Part shown: one piece after another, positions 17,706-26,854 of the stretch
How positions within the stretch are numbered: position 1 is the first letter of the stretch
Layout of the letters: every line of letters begins with the position of its first letter
Assembly: GCA_934486635.1 (NCBI GenBank)
Contig: CAKSPZ010000002.1
Location: 62,001 to 126,000 of the forward strand
DNA length: 64,000 nucleotides
Source: an uncultured Eubacteriales bacterium
GTDB taxonomy: Bacteria > Bacillota > Clostridia > Oscillospirales > Acutalibacteraceae
Direction of reading: 5' to 3'
The notes under the pieces: generated by a model
The model's database searches: none
Seen by the model: only the letters and a program-made list of their open reading frames with translations
What the model was told of the DNA's origin: nothing
Position numbers and translations under genes: made by a program

Positions 17706-19238
17706 TTGGTTTCAAATGTAAAAAGTTTAGGACTCATGGGCCTTGATGCTTTTTTAGTTACCACAGAAGCTGACTTGCTCTCAGGATTACCTTCGTTCGA
17801 TGTAGTTGGCTTACCAGACACATCTGTTAAAGAATCTCGTAATCGAGTAAAATCCGCTTTGAAAAACTGTAATTTTGAATTTCCTGTAAATAAAATAACC
17901 ATAAATTTAGCTCCCGCAGATGTAAAAAAAGAGGGTTCGATATATGATTTACCAATTTTAATTGCCATACTTATTTGTTCTGGGCAACTATCTGCTAACT
18001 TAACAGACTGTGCATTTATTGGAGAACTTTCCCTTGGAGGAGACTTATGTCCTATAAAAGGTATTCTCCCTATGGCAATAAGAGCAAAAGAACTTGGTAT
18101 AAAAGATTTATTTGTTCCTGCTCAAAATGCTAATGAAGGTGCTGTAGTCAACGGTATTAATATTTATCCTGTTGATAATATAAAAACATTGTACCTACAT
18201 CTAACCGGACAACAAAAAATTATTCCTGCAAAATTTCAACCTACATTTAATGTCCCTGTCGAATATTCGCTTGATTTTTCTCAAGTAAAAGGACAATACG
18301 AAGCTAAAAGAGCACTTGAAATAGCAGCGGCAGGAGGTCATAATGTTATTCTTATTGGCCCACCTGGGTCAGGAAAAAGTATGCTTGCTAAAAGAATCCC
18401 TACAATTCTTCCAAATATGACTATGAAAGAAGCTGTTGAAACTACAAAAATCTATTCTGTTTCTGGCATGCTTGATAATAAAACTCCTCTTATAACTACT
18501 CGCCCATTTCGTTCTCCTCATCACACAATATCCCCTACTGGTTTGTCTGGTGGCGGTTCTATTCCAAAGCCAGGTGAAATTTCTCTTGCACATAATGGTG
18601 TTTTATTTTTAGATGAATTACCCGAATTTACACGAAGTGCTATGGAAATATTACGTCAGCCAATAGAAGATAGCGAAGTAACTATATCAAGGGTAAGTGG
18701 TACAATTACATATCCATGTTCTATTATGCTTGTTGCCGCAATGAACCCCTGCCCTTGCGGATATTATGGGCATCCATCTAAAAATTGTATTTGTTCTGAA
18801 AAAATTATTTCAAAATACCTTTCAAAAGTTTCCGGTCCTCTCCTTGATAGAATCGACATACATATAGAAGTTCCTGCTATTGAATATTCAGACCTATCCT
18901 GTCAAAAAGACGAAGAAGATTCTAAAACAATAAAAAATAGGATAAATAAAGCACGTCAAATTCAATTAGAGCGTTTTAAAAATAAAAATATTTTATATAA
19001 CGCAAAAATTTCCCCTGATTTATTACATAAAGTTTGTATTTTATCTCCTAACGCTGAAAATCTGTTAAAAAAAGCATTTGATAATTTAGGATTATCTGCT
19101 AGAGCTTATTCACGCATCTTAAAAGTTGCAAGAACCATTGCAGACCTAAATTCATCTGAAATAATAAAATCATCACACATTGCAGAAGCGATACAATATA
19201 GAAGCCTTGATAGAAAGTACTGGGCACGAAAACAATAA
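17706..19238 (+). CDS. comM: YifB/ComM family Mg-chelatase-like AAA+ ATPase
   Basis: ComM in naturally competent bacteria is a branch-migration helicase for transformation; the YifB family is broader and also found in non-competent species. The 510-residue protein has an N-terminal Lon-protease-like ChlI domain (about residues 20-170), a Walker A GPPGSGKS near 219, Walker B VLFLDELPEF near 298, the cysteine-rich CPCGYYGHPSKNCIC segment, and a C-terminal Mg_chelatase_C helix bundle ending in IAEAIQYRSLDRK. The start is TTG at 17706 after GAGGAGGG. Full length and intact. Confidence 0.93.
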   Translation: MVSNVKSLGLMGLDAFLVTTEADLLSGLPSFDVVGLPDTSVKESRNRVKSALKNCNFEFPVNKITINLAPADVKKEGSIYDLPILIAILICSGQLSANLTDCAFIGELSLGGDLCPIKGILPMAIRAKELGIKDLFVPAQNANEGAVVNGINIYPVDNIKTLYLHLTGQQKIIPAKFQPTFNVPVEYSLDFSQVKGQYEAKRALEIAAAGGHNVILIGPPGSGKSMLAKRIPTILPNMTMKEAVETTKIYSVSGMLDNKTPLITTRPFRSPHHTISPTGLSGGGSIPKPGEISLAHNGVLFLDELPEFTRSAMEILRQPIEDSEVTISRVSGTITYPCSIMLVAAMNPCPCGYYGHPSKNCICSEKIISKYLSKVSGPLLDRIDIHIEVPAIEYSDLSCQKDEEDSKTIKNRINKARQIQLERFKNKNILYNAKISPDLLHKVCILSPNAENLLKKAFDNLGLSARAYSRILKVARTIADLNSSEIIKSSHIAEAIQYRSLDRKYWARKQ

Positions 19239-19322
19239 CATTATGCTATATTATCAAGAATTAGTTTTGTACATATAATGTTAATAGGTATTAACCGAAT
19301 TTCACTGAAAGGACGGATTACT

Positions 19323-19751
19323 ATGTGTAAACAAAATTCTTGTAGTTGCGGGACCTCTATAATCATTAGTGTCATTATAGGAATAGGTGTAGCCGTAATA
19401 TTTAGTCTAGGTTTTCTTACAAATGCTGCTATCGCTCTATTTATAGCCTTTGGTATAAGTGCTGTTGCATTATTAACACTTTTACTATTAATCCCTATCG
19501 CCGGTTCAAATATTTCCCCTGCCTTAAAAAAATGTATGTGCATATACGGTAAAAGTTTAATTGCCGGTGCCGTTGGAACTTTAGTAACAACACTCGCTGC
19601 ACTTTCTCTTGAATTAGTTGCCAGCACCGCTCTAATAATTATATTTTTCCTAATTGGAACTTTTCTCAGCTTTTTAATAATATCAATTGTGCAATTTTTA
19701 TGGTGTGTAATAAATTTTGACTGTTGCAGACAACTTGACCCTTGCAGATAA
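19323..19751 (+). CDS. Small multi-pass membrane protein with cysteine-rich ends
   Basis: The 142-residue protein has about four hydrophobic helices (roughly residues 11-34, 36-58, 75-100 and 103-130). Both ends are cysteine-rich: MCKQNSCSCG at the N-terminus and DCCRQLDPCR at the C-terminus, with CMC between helices 2 and 3. I do not recognise a named domain. The ATG at 19323 has GAAAGGA upstream, and an earlier in-frame ATG lacks an SD. It lies alone between yifB and murA and is followed by a strong terminator. The clustered cysteines could bind metal or form disulfides; this is only inference. Confidence 0.7.
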   Translation: MCKQNSCSCGTSIIISVIIGIGVAVIFSLGFLTNAAIALFIAFGISAVALLTLLLLIPIAGSNISPALKKCMCIYGKSLIAGAVGTLVTTLAALSLELVASTALIIIFFLIGTFLSFLIISIVQFLWCVINFDCCRQLDPCR

Positions 19752-19768
19752 AAATAGCTATTTCAAAG

Positions 19769-19812
19769 GGCTCGCTTAATTTTTTTCTAAGCGAGCCTTA
19801 TTTTTCTTTTAC
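19769..19812 (+). terminator. Intrinsic terminator after the cysteine-rich membrane protein
   Basis: GGCTCGCTTA (19769-19778) pairs with TAAGCGAGCC (19788-19797) and is followed by TTATTTTTCTTTT. Confidence 0.85.
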
Positions 19813-19847
19813 GTCATAAAATTTATTACATTTTTTCCTTTTTTCAT

Positions 19848-19876
19848 TGACTTTTTATGTGTTTTATATTAACATT
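19848..19876 (+). promoter_or_regulatory. Candidate promoter for murA
   Basis: TTGACT (19848-19853) and TAACAT (19871-19876) are 17 bases apart, about 105 bases upstream of the murA start. The weak -10 lowers confidence. Confidence 0.45.
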
Positions 19877-19980
19877 AAAAGTAAAAGCTTATGTTAGTAA
19901 ATTTATTTTTATTTACTTTTTTTATATATTTTTTCATGCAAATTTATAGATAATTATTAAAAATAATGGGGGCTAAAAAA

Positions 19981-21267
19981 TTGGAAAAATTTTTTATAAA
20001 TGGACATATCCCTTTAAAAGGTGAAGTTAAAATCAGTGGTGCTAAAAATGCTGCTGTTGCAATATTACCTGCAATTATTCTTTCTGATGGAATTTGCAGA
20101 ATCGAGAACATTCCTAATATTAATGATGTAACTCTTATGGCACATATTTTAGAACAAATGGGCGCCAGTGTTAAAATGATAAATAAATCTACGTTTGAAA
20201 TAGATACAAGAAAAATTTCTTCACACACTGTAGATTACGATTCTGTACGTCATATGAGAGCTTCAAGTTACTTATTAGGTGCTTTACTTGGACGTTTTCA
20301 CAAAGCATCTGTTTCATTACCTGGTGGTTGCGATTTTGGAGTTCGACCAATTGATCAACACTTAAAAGGATTTGCTGCTTTAGGAGCTTCTCATTCTGTT
20401 GAAGGTGGTCTTGTTAATGTTACCGCCGATAAATTAGTAGGTGACAATGTATATATGGATGTTGTGTCTGTGGGAGCAACAATAAATATTATTTTAGCTG
20501 CAGTCAAGGCTGAAGGCATCACTGTAATTGAAAATGCGGCTAAAGAACCTCACATTGTTGACCTTGCTAACTTTCTTAATTCTATGGGCGCTGAGATAAG
20601 TGGTGCCGGAACAGATTCTATTAAAATTAAAGGTGTGAAACATTTAAGTGGAACAAATTATTCAATTATTCCTGACCAAATAGAAGCCGGAACTTATATG
20701 GTTGCAGCAGCTGCTACATCAGGTGATGTTTTAATTAAAAATGTTATTCCAAAACACCTTGAATCAATAACTGCCAAATTACAAGAAATCGGTGTATCTA
20801 TAGAAGAATTTGATGAATCCATTAGAGTTTTCGTTACTAATCCTTTAAATAAATGCAATATTAAAACAATGCCTCATCCTGGTTTTCCTACCGATATGCA
20901 ACCTCAAATTGCAACTTTACTTACTATTGCTAATGGTACCAGCATTGTAAACGAAAGCGTTTGGGACAACCGATTTAGATATACTGATGAGCTAAATCGT
21001 ATGGGAGCAAAAATATCCGTAGACGGTAAAGTTGCTGTTATTGAAGGAGTTCCAGAATTGGTGGGAAGCTGCGTAAAAGCTCTTGATTTACGAGCTGGTG
21101 CTGCTATGGTAATTGCTGGACTTGCAGCTTCCGGCACTACTGTTATCGAAGACATTCAACATATAGAACGTGGTTATGAAGATATCATAAATAAGTTAAC
21201 CGGCTTAGGTGCTGATATAAAAAAAGTATATGTTCCGGAAAAAAATACTATTCCTAAAGCATTGTAA
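19981..21267 (+). CDS. murA: UDP-N-acetylglucosamine 1-carboxyvinyltransferase
   Basis: MurA transfers enolpyruvate from PEP to UDP-GlcNAc, the first committed step of peptidoglycan synthesis. The protein has the KISGAKNAA motif near the N-terminus and the fosfomycin-target cysteine in LPGGCDFGVRP near residue 117. The start is taken as TTG at 19981, which follows GGGGG at eight bases and gives MEKFFINGHIPLKGEVKISG, the family N-terminus (428 residues). An ATG five codons upstream lies against the SD. It heads a plus-strand run with walJ and rlmH. Confidence 0.95.
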   Translation: MEKFFINGHIPLKGEVKISGAKNAAVAILPAIILSDGICRIENIPNINDVTLMAHILEQMGASVKMINKSTFEIDTRKISSHTVDYDSVRHMRASSYLLGALLGRFHKASVSLPGGCDFGVRPIDQHLKGFAALGASHSVEGGLVNVTADKLVGDNVYMDVVSVGATINIILAAVKAEGITVIENAAKEPHIVDLANFLNSMGAEISGAGTDSIKIKGVKHLSGTNYSIIPDQIEAGTYMVAAAATSGDVLIKNVIPKHLESITAKLQEIGVSIEEFDESIRVFVTNPLNKCNIKTMPHPGFPTDMQPQIATLLTIANGTSIVNESVWDNRFRYTDELNRMGAKISVDGKVAVIEGVPELVGSCVKALDLRAGAAMVIAGLAASGTTVIEDIQHIERGYEDIINKLTGLGADIKKVYVPEKNTIPKAL

Positions 21268-21316
21268 TATTGTAAAATAAATTTATTGTTTTTTATTTAA
21301 ATGGAGGGTAATTCTT

Positions 21317-22111
21317 TTGGCAAAAATATGTCCGCTTTTTAGTTCAAGTAAAGGTAATTCCACATACATTGGAACCGATGAAGTTGGAATTTTAGTTGAT
21401 ATTGGTAGAAGTACTAAGCAAATTTTAAATGCTTTAAATGTAAATAATATAAGCATTAACTCAATAAAAGCAATTTTCATTACGCACGAACATTCTGATC
21501 ATATTCAAGGACTAAAAGTTTTTGCCTCTAAATATAATGTACCTGTTTATGCGTCTAATGGTACAATTAACGCATTGAAACAAAAAGGTATCTTTAATGG
21601 TAAGTTTCCTGTAAACATTATTGATTCATCGGGAATTAATATTTACGGCATGTGTATCAAACCATTTGATACACCTCATGACAGTAGTCATAGTGTTGGT
21701 TATATTATTGACACAATCGATAAGAAACGTGCTGTAGTTGCAACTGATATCGGATATATGACCGATACAATAAGGAATTCTATCATCGGTGCTAATGCTG
21801 TATTAATTGAGTCAAATCACGATATTAGAATGCTCCAAAATGGACCTTACCCTTATTATTTAAAAAAACGTATATTATCTAATTCTGGACACCTATCTAA
21901 TGACGCTTGTGCTGCAGAGCTTCCTTATTTTATAAAAAATGGAACTAATAAATTTATTTTAGCTCATTTAAGTCAAGAAAATAATTTACCAGAACTTGCT
22001 CTTGAAACATCTGTTTGTCATTTATCGTCCTATAATATGAAAAATGGTATTGATTATCAACTTTTAGTTGCTCCTGTTGAAAATATAGGCACTATGAGTA
22101 TGGCTTTTTAA
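21317..22111 (+). CDS. walJ: MBL-fold hydrolase of the WalJ/YycJ family
   Basis: WalJ is a metallo-beta-lactamase-fold protein linked to the WalRK cell-wall regulon and probably a DNA exonuclease in Gram-positives. The 264-residue protein starts MAKICPLFSSSKGNSTYIG, carries the zinc motif HEHSDHIQG at about residues 57-65 and a later VLIESNHD segment. The start is TTG at 21317, eight bases after GGAGGG. It lies directly upstream of rlmH, as in many Firmicutes, but no walRK genes are in the window. Confidence 0.88.
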   Translation: MAKICPLFSSSKGNSTYIGTDEVGILVDIGRSTKQILNALNVNNISINSIKAIFITHEHSDHIQGLKVFASKYNVPVYASNGTINALKQKGIFNGKFPVNIIDSSGINIYGMCIKPFDTPHDSSHSVGYIIDTIDKKRAVVATDIGYMTDTIRNSIIGANAVLIESNHDIRMLQNGPYPYYLKKRILSNSGHLSNDACAAELPYFIKNGTNKFILAHLSQENNLPELALETSVCHLSSYNMKNGIDYQLLVAPVENIGTMSMAF

Positions 22112-22121
22112 AGGAATTATT

Positions 22122-22604
22122 ATGATAAAAATAAAAATCATTTGTATTGGAAAACTGAAAGAAAAATATTTAAATGATGCTTTCAAAGAATATCAAAAAC
22201 GATTAAATTCATTTTGTAAATTTGAAGTAATTGAACTTGATGAATACAAAATTAAAAATAATCCTTCAGATTCTGATATTAATTTGTGTATAAATAATGA
22301 AGGAGAAAAAATTCTTTCTAAGATTTCTAAAAATTCATATTCTATTGCTATGTGTATAGAAGGTAAATTACTTTCTTCTTTACAACTTTCTAAACATATA
22401 GAAAATATTACTATTAATAACACTGGAGAAATTAATTTTATTATCGGTGGCTCTTATGGATTATCTGAAAAAGTCAAAAAACAATCAGATTTCTTGTTAT
22501 CTATGTCACCAATGACTTTTCCTCATCAATTAGCAAGAGTTCTTTTATGTGAACAAATATATAGGTCCTTTCAAATTATCTCCGGAGGTAAATATCATAA
22601 ATAA
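22122..22604 (+). CDS. rlmH: 23S rRNA (pseudouridine-1915 N3) methyltransferase
   Basis: RlmH methylates pseudouridine 1915 in 23S rRNA helix 69, after subunit joining. The 160-residue SPOUT protein has the expected C-terminal trefoil-knot sequence: FIIGGSYGLSEKV, then SMTFPHQLARVLLCEQIYRS and IISGGKYHK. The ATG at 22122 has AAAGGA upstream and begins 10 bases after walJ. It is convergent with hemW, and the gap holds branched element B. Confidence 0.97.
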   Translation: MIKIKIICIGKLKEKYLNDAFKEYQKRLNSFCKFEVIELDEYKIKNNPSDSDINLCINNEGEKILSKISKNSYSIAMCIEGKLLSSLQLSKHIENITINNTGEINFIIGGSYGLSEKVKKQSDFLLSMSPMTFPHQLARVLLCEQIYRSFQIISGGKYHK

Positions 22605-22624
22605 AAATTTATTTATAACCTTAC

Positions 22625-22751
22625 ACAAACAGAGAAGGCGACCAATCTCATAAATAAGATTTACCTAATAATATCAGCTGTTCACGTTGATGTTATTAGG
22701 TACAATAAAATAGGTAAAACCCTATTTTATTGGGTCGCCTCCTCTGTTTGT
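22625..22751. repeat. Branched inverted-repeat element B (outer stem plus three hairpins)
   Basis: The outer stem is 19 positions (22625-22643 with 22733-22751), with one A-C pair on the plus strand that would be G-U in minus-strand RNA. Inside are three contiguous hairpins: 22644-22661 (short, AATCT/AGATT), 22662-22702 (TACCTAATAA and ATCA paired with their complements) and 22703-22732 (12-bp CAATAAAATAGG stem). No base is left unpaired at the junction. It lies between convergent rlmH and hemW and may end both transcripts, although there is no classic T-run. Confidence 0.88.
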
Positions 22752-22763
22752 ATAAATATATAA

Positions 22764-23867
22764 TTAAAAAAGAATTCTTGATGTCAACTCATTTGAAACT
22801 AAAAAACCTTTTGGAGTAAAACTAATACTTTTATCGGTAACATTTAACAGTCCATAATTTTCATATAGCATAGCTTTTTTTAAATATACATCTGGAAAAT
22901 CAAATCCAAAATATTCTTTAAATTCATCATATATAAGTCCCTTTTTTAACCTTAGACATAACATAATATATTCTTCTATAGTTCCTCCGGTTCCATCATC
23001 CACCGTATAACTTTTCCCCATAATAAAGTCATTCAATGACCTTGGATAAAAAAATCTTGTTCTATTTATAAATGAATGAGCTGAAGGACCTAATCCTAAA
23101 TATTCTTTAGCCTGCCAATACTTTAAATTATGTTTTCCTTCAAATCCAGTTTTGCAAAAGTTTGATATTTCATATTGAAAAAAGCCTTTTTTTTCCAATT
23201 GTGAAACTGCAAACAAATATAAATCTGCATATTCATCTTCTGATTTAATGTTTAATTTTTCTTGATTTTTAAAAAAAGGTGTTCCTTTTTCTAGTTTTAA
23301 CATATATGCTGAAATATGTTGAATATTTTGACTTGTACAAAAATCTATAGATTCTTGTAAACTTTCTTTTGTTTGATTTGGAATTGATATCATTAGATCA
23401 AGAGAAATATTATTAAACCCTGACTTTTTTGCTAAATTAATTGTTTTTTTAACTTCATTTAAATTGTGATGCCGACCTAGTAGTTTAAGCTCACTATTTA
23501 CCGCTGACTGAACACCAATCGATAACCGATTAACTCCTAAACTTCTTATTTTTTCTAAGTCAAATCCATTTATCGTTGTAGGATTCATTTCTAATGTTAC
23601 TTCTTCAGCTAAAAAAATAAAATTTTCTTTAATAGTTTTTATTATCTTACATAAATTATTAGTTCCTAAAAGACTTGGAGTTCCTCCACCAAAATATAAT
23701 GTATCAAATGATACATCTAATGTTTTGCTATACTTAACTAATAAATTACAAATTGCATCTGTATATTTATCAATTAATTCATTAGAATACTTTATTGAAT
23801 AAAAATCACAATATGGACACTTACGTTCACAAAATGGTACATGTATATATAATCCAATAGGGTTCAT
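22764..23867 (-). CDS. hemW: Radical SAM heme chaperone HemW
   Basis: HemW binds heme and a [4Fe-4S] cluster and was long misannotated as an oxygen-independent coproporphyrinogen oxidase. The 367-residue protein has the radical-SAM CxxxCxxC motif at residues 13-20 (CERKCPYC), FGGGTPSLL, and the HNxxYW segment (GKHNLKYWQAKEYLGLGPSAHS) of HemW-type proteins. It is shorter than HemN and lacks HemN's extended N-terminus. It sits between branched elements B and C, downstream of lepA. Confidence 0.93.
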   Translation of the reverse strand: MNPIGLYIHVPFCERKCPYCDFYSIKYSNELIDKYTDAICNLLVKYSKTLDVSFDTLYFGGGTPSLLGTNNLCKIIKTIKENFIFLAEEVTLEMNPTTINGFDLEKIRSLGVNRLSIGVQSAVNSELKLLGRHHNLNEVKKTINLAKKSGFNNISLDLMISIPNQTKESLQESIDFCTSQNIQHISAYMLKLEKGTPFFKNQEKLNIKSEDEYADLYLFAVSQLEKKGFFQYEISNFCKTGFEGKHNLKYWQAKEYLGLGPSAHSFINRTRFFYPRSLNDFIMGKSYTVDDGTGGTIEEYIMLCLRLKKGLIYDEFKEYFGFDFPDVYLKKAMLYENYGLLNVTDKSISFTPKGFLVSNELTSRILF

Positions 23868-23887
23868 AAAAAGCTCCTTTATTTTTC

Positions 23888-24016
23888 TATGCGCTGGGGG
23901 CCCGGCAGTCGAAATACTTTTCGACTATTAATCTGAATCATAAATGTTCAGATTAATTCCTCCCCAACAAATTTTTATAAAAATTTGTTGGGGAGGGGCC
24001 GGGCCCCCAGCGTATA
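23888..24016. repeat. Branched inverted-repeat element C (outer stem plus three hairpins)
   Basis: The 19-bp outer stem (23888-23906 with 23998-24016) is centred on CTGGGGGCCCGGC and has one G-T pair. Three contiguous hairpins fill it exactly: 23907-23926 (AGTCGAAA stem), 23927-23957 (ATTAATCTGAA stem) and 23958-23997 (CCTCCCCAACAAATTT stem). No base is unpaired at the four-way junction. It lies between lepA and hemW, both on the minus strand. Confidence 0.9.
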
Positions 24017-24039
24017 ATGCTTGTAAACAACAAATTGAC

Positions 24040-25848
24040 TTATTCATCTAGCTTTAAAACAGACATAAAAGCATCTTGTGGTACCTCAACAGTTCCCAGT
24101 TGTCTCATACGTTTTTTGCCTTCTTTTTGTTTTTCAAGTAATTTTTTCTTTCTGGTAATATCCCCGCCATAGCATTTTGCCAAAACATCCTTACGCATAG
24201 CTTTAACAGTTTCTCTTGCTATTATTTTTCCTCCAATACATGCTTGTATTGGTACCTCAAATAATTGACGTGGAATTTTTTCTTTTAATTTTTCAGCCAT
24301 TTTTCTAGCACGATGATATGCTTTATCCCTATGAATTATAAACGATAACGCATCAACAATATCTCCATTTAACATTATATCAAGTTTAACCAAATCTGAC
24401 TCCTTATATCCAATCACCTCATAATCAAACGAAGCATAACCTCTTGTTTTTGATTTTAAAGTGTCAAAAAAATCATAAATTATTTCATTTAATGGCATTT
24501 CATAGTGGATATCAACTCTTTCGTCATCGAGATATTTCATATCTTTAAAAATACCTCTCCTATCCTGACAAAGTTCCATAATATTTCCTACATACTCAGA
24601 AGGAGCATAAATATGTGCATTAGTCATTGGTTCCTCTGCTTTTTCTATTAAAACCGTATCTGGATAATTTGTCGGATTATCTATATACACCACTTCACCG
24701 TCAGTTTTAGTAATTTTATAAATAACACTTGGTGCTGTAGTAATTATATCAAAATTATACTCTCGTTCTAACCGTTCTTGAATAATTTCCATATGCAAAA
24801 GACCTAAGAATCCACACCTAAATCCAAATCCTAACGCTATAGAAGTTTCCGGTTCAAAAGATAAAGAAGCATCATTCAATTGTAACTTTTCAAGAGCTTC
24901 TCTCAAATCTGAATATTTTGAACCATCTACTGGATATATTCCGCAAAAAACCATTGGATTAACTGTCCTGTACCCAGGCAATGGTTCCTTGGCAGGGTTA
25001 TTAACAGTAGTAACTGTGTCACCAACTCTTGCATCACTTACTGACTTTATTGATGCTGCAATATATCCTACTTCACCTGCTGTAAGTTCATTAGTAGGTT
25101 CCAAAGTAGTTGCTCTTAAAAATCCACATTCAGTAACTGTAAATGTAGCACCAGTCGCCATAAGTTTAATTTCATCGCCCAAATGAACTTGTCCATCTTT
25201 TATTCTCACATATATAATTACACCTTTATATGTATCGTAATAAGAATCAAAAATAAGAGCTTTTAATGGCTTGTTATCGTCTCCGGTTGGAGGAGGAACT
25301 ATCTTAACAATACTCTCCAGCACATCTTTTACATTAAGACCTGTCTTTGCTGATACAAGAGGTGCTTCATCTGCAGGTATACCAATAATATCTTCTATTT
25401 CATTTTTAACACGTTCAGGATCCGCGCTTGGCAAATCTATCTTATTAATTACAGGAACAATTTCAAGATCTGCATCTACTGCAAGATATGTGTTAGCAAG
25501 TGTTTGAGCTTCTATCCCTTGAGAAGCATCAACAACTAAAACTGCACCTTCACACGCTGCTAATGACCTAGATACCTCATAATTAAAGTCAACATGACCC
25601 GGTGTATCAATAAGATTAAACATGTAATCTTTTCCATCATTGGCCTTATATAAAAGTGTAACTGCATGAGCTTTTATAGTTATTCCTCGTTCACGTTCAA
25701 GTTCCATATTATCGAGCAGTTGGTCTGACATATCACGTATTGCAACGGATTCTGTTTGTTCTAAAATTCTATCGGCCAATGTAGATTTTCCATGATCTAT
25801 ATGTGCTATAATGCTAAAATTTCTAATTTGTTTTTTGGGGAATGACAC
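24040..25848 (-). CDS. lepA: Elongation factor 4 (back-translocating GTPase LepA)
   Basis: EF4 is a ribosome-associated GTPase that affects translocation and ribosome assembly under stress. The 602-residue protein has G1 AHIDHGKST (residues 15-23), DTPGHVDF (G3), NKIDLP (G4), EF-G-like domains II, III and V, and the LepA-specific C-terminal domain (LDIMLNGDIVDALSFI, then GGDITRKKKLLEKQKEGKKRM). The start is GTG at 25848 preceded by GAGGTGA. The gene is flanked on both sides by branched elements (C downstream, D upstream). Confidence 0.98.
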   Translation of the reverse strand: MSFPKKQIRNFSIIAHIDHGKSTLADRILEQTESVAIRDMSDQLLDNMELERERGITIKAHAVTLLYKANDGKDYMFNLIDTPGHVDFNYEVSRSLAACEGAVLVVDASQGIEAQTLANTYLAVDADLEIVPVINKIDLPSADPERVKNEIEDIIGIPADEAPLVSAKTGLNVKDVLESIVKIVPPPTGDDNKPLKALIFDSYYDTYKGVIIYVRIKDGQVHLGDEIKLMATGATFTVTECGFLRATTLEPTNELTAGEVGYIAASIKSVSDARVGDTVTTVNNPAKEPLPGYRTVNPMVFCGIYPVDGSKYSDLREALEKLQLNDASLSFEPETSIALGFGFRCGFLGLLHMEIIQERLEREYNFDIITTAPSVIYKITKTDGEVVYIDNPTNYPDTVLIEKAEEPMTNAHIYAPSEYVGNIMELCQDRRGIFKDMKYLDDERVDIHYEMPLNEIIYDFFDTLKSKTRGYASFDYEVIGYKESDLVKLDIMLNGDIVDALSFIIHRDKAYHRARKMAEKLKEKIPRQLFEVPIQACIGGKIIARETVKAMRKDVLAKCYGGDITRKKKLLEKQKEGKKRMRQLGTVEVPQDAFMSVLKLDE

Positions 25849-25884
25849 CCTAAATCACCTCAAAACATATTCATAATGGTTTAA

Positions 25885-26028
25885 TTTTTTTCGCTGTATG
25901 TGCTGGGTTCCTTAGCTCAAAAATCATATTTTTGAGCTTTCCATAACCAAGAAACGGTTATGGGTCCACCCCAAGAATCCATAGTCATGGATTCTTGGGG
26001 TGAAGGAACCCAGCATACAGCGAAAAAA
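25885..26028. repeat. Branched inverted-repeat element D (outer stem plus three hairpins)
   Basis: The outer stem spans 25885-25913 with 26003-26028 (TTTTTTCGCTGTATG then CTGGGTTCCTT), with one 2-base bulge. Inside are 25914-25938 (AGCTCAAAAA stem), 25940-25964 (CCATAACC stem) and 25967-26002 (16-bp stem beginning CACCCCAAGAATCC). Only three junction bases are unpaired. It lies between lgt and lepA on the minus strand. The terminal T/A tracts could let it act as a terminator. Confidence 0.88.
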
Positions 26029-26034
26029 CATAAA

Positions 26035-26853
26035 TTAAGAGTTTGTTAATAAATCCTTTTTATTTTTAAATTTTACAATAAAGAATATACCAATAATGGC
26101 AGTAATTAATGCAACTACTTGAGAAATACGAATATTAATTCCTGGAATCAATAAGCTGTCGGTTCTAAGAGACTCTACGAAAAAGCGTTCTACTCCATAC
26201 CAAACCAGGTACAAAAAAAACACTTGTCCATCATACTTTCTGTACTTCATACTAAATAAATGTAGTAAAACAAACCCCAGTGCACACCAAATAGACTCAT
26301 ATAAAAAACACGGATGTACAGCAACCCCGAACGTATTTTCGCTTATCATTCTGCAAAAAATATCAGTTTCTGTCCCAAACGCTTCTTGGTTTATAAAATT
26401 GCCCCATCTACCAACACTTTGCCCGATTAAAAAGCCTAATGCAGTTAAGTCCAAAGCTGCCAATAAATTCATTTTCTTTTTCTTAGCAACTAAAATACCT
26501 CCTAAAAGCCCTCCAATTATTCCACCGTATATTGCAATTCCACCTTGATTTATATATAAAATCTTAATAGGATTTTTTAAATACATATCCCCGGGATAAA
26601 AAATCACATAATATAACCGTGCGCCTATTATTCCACACAACAATCCTACAATAATAGCATCAATCATATCATTACTATTAATTTTAAACCTATTACAATT
26701 AGCAATAACATACCATAAAGCCAAAAGAAAACCTATGCAAACGATTATCCCATACCAATACACAGTAATATTTCCTAGCTTAAATGCAATAGGGCTAAAT
26801 TGAAAATTCAAATTCATCCCAGGGAACTTAACATTATATACATTATTAAACAT
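26035..26853 (-). CDS. lgt: Prolipoprotein diacylglyceryl transferase
   Basis: Lgt transfers diacylglycerol from phosphatidylglycerol to the lipobox cysteine of prolipoproteins at the membrane. The 272-residue protein has about seven membrane helices and the Lgt signature GQSVGRWGNFINQEAFG in the middle; HPCFLYES and GVERFFVESLRTDS match the conserved C-terminal half. The ATG at 26853 has AAGGGGA upstream. It begins one base after the upstream M16 peptidase gene stops, so the three genes are an operon. Confidence 0.97.
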   Translation of the reverse strand: MFNNVYNVKFPGMNLNFQFSPIAFKLGNITVYWYGIIVCIGFLLALWYVIANCNRFKINSNDMIDAIIVGLLCGIIGARLYYVIFYPGDMYLKNPIKILYINQGGIAIYGGIIGGLLGGILVAKKKKMNLLAALDLTALGFLIGQSVGRWGNFINQEAFGTETDIFCRMISENTFGVAVHPCFLYESIWCALGFVLLHLFSMKYRKYDGQVFFLYLVWYGVERFFVESLRTDSLLIPGINIRISQVVALITAIIGIFFIVKFKNKKDLLTNS

Positions 26854-26854
26854 T

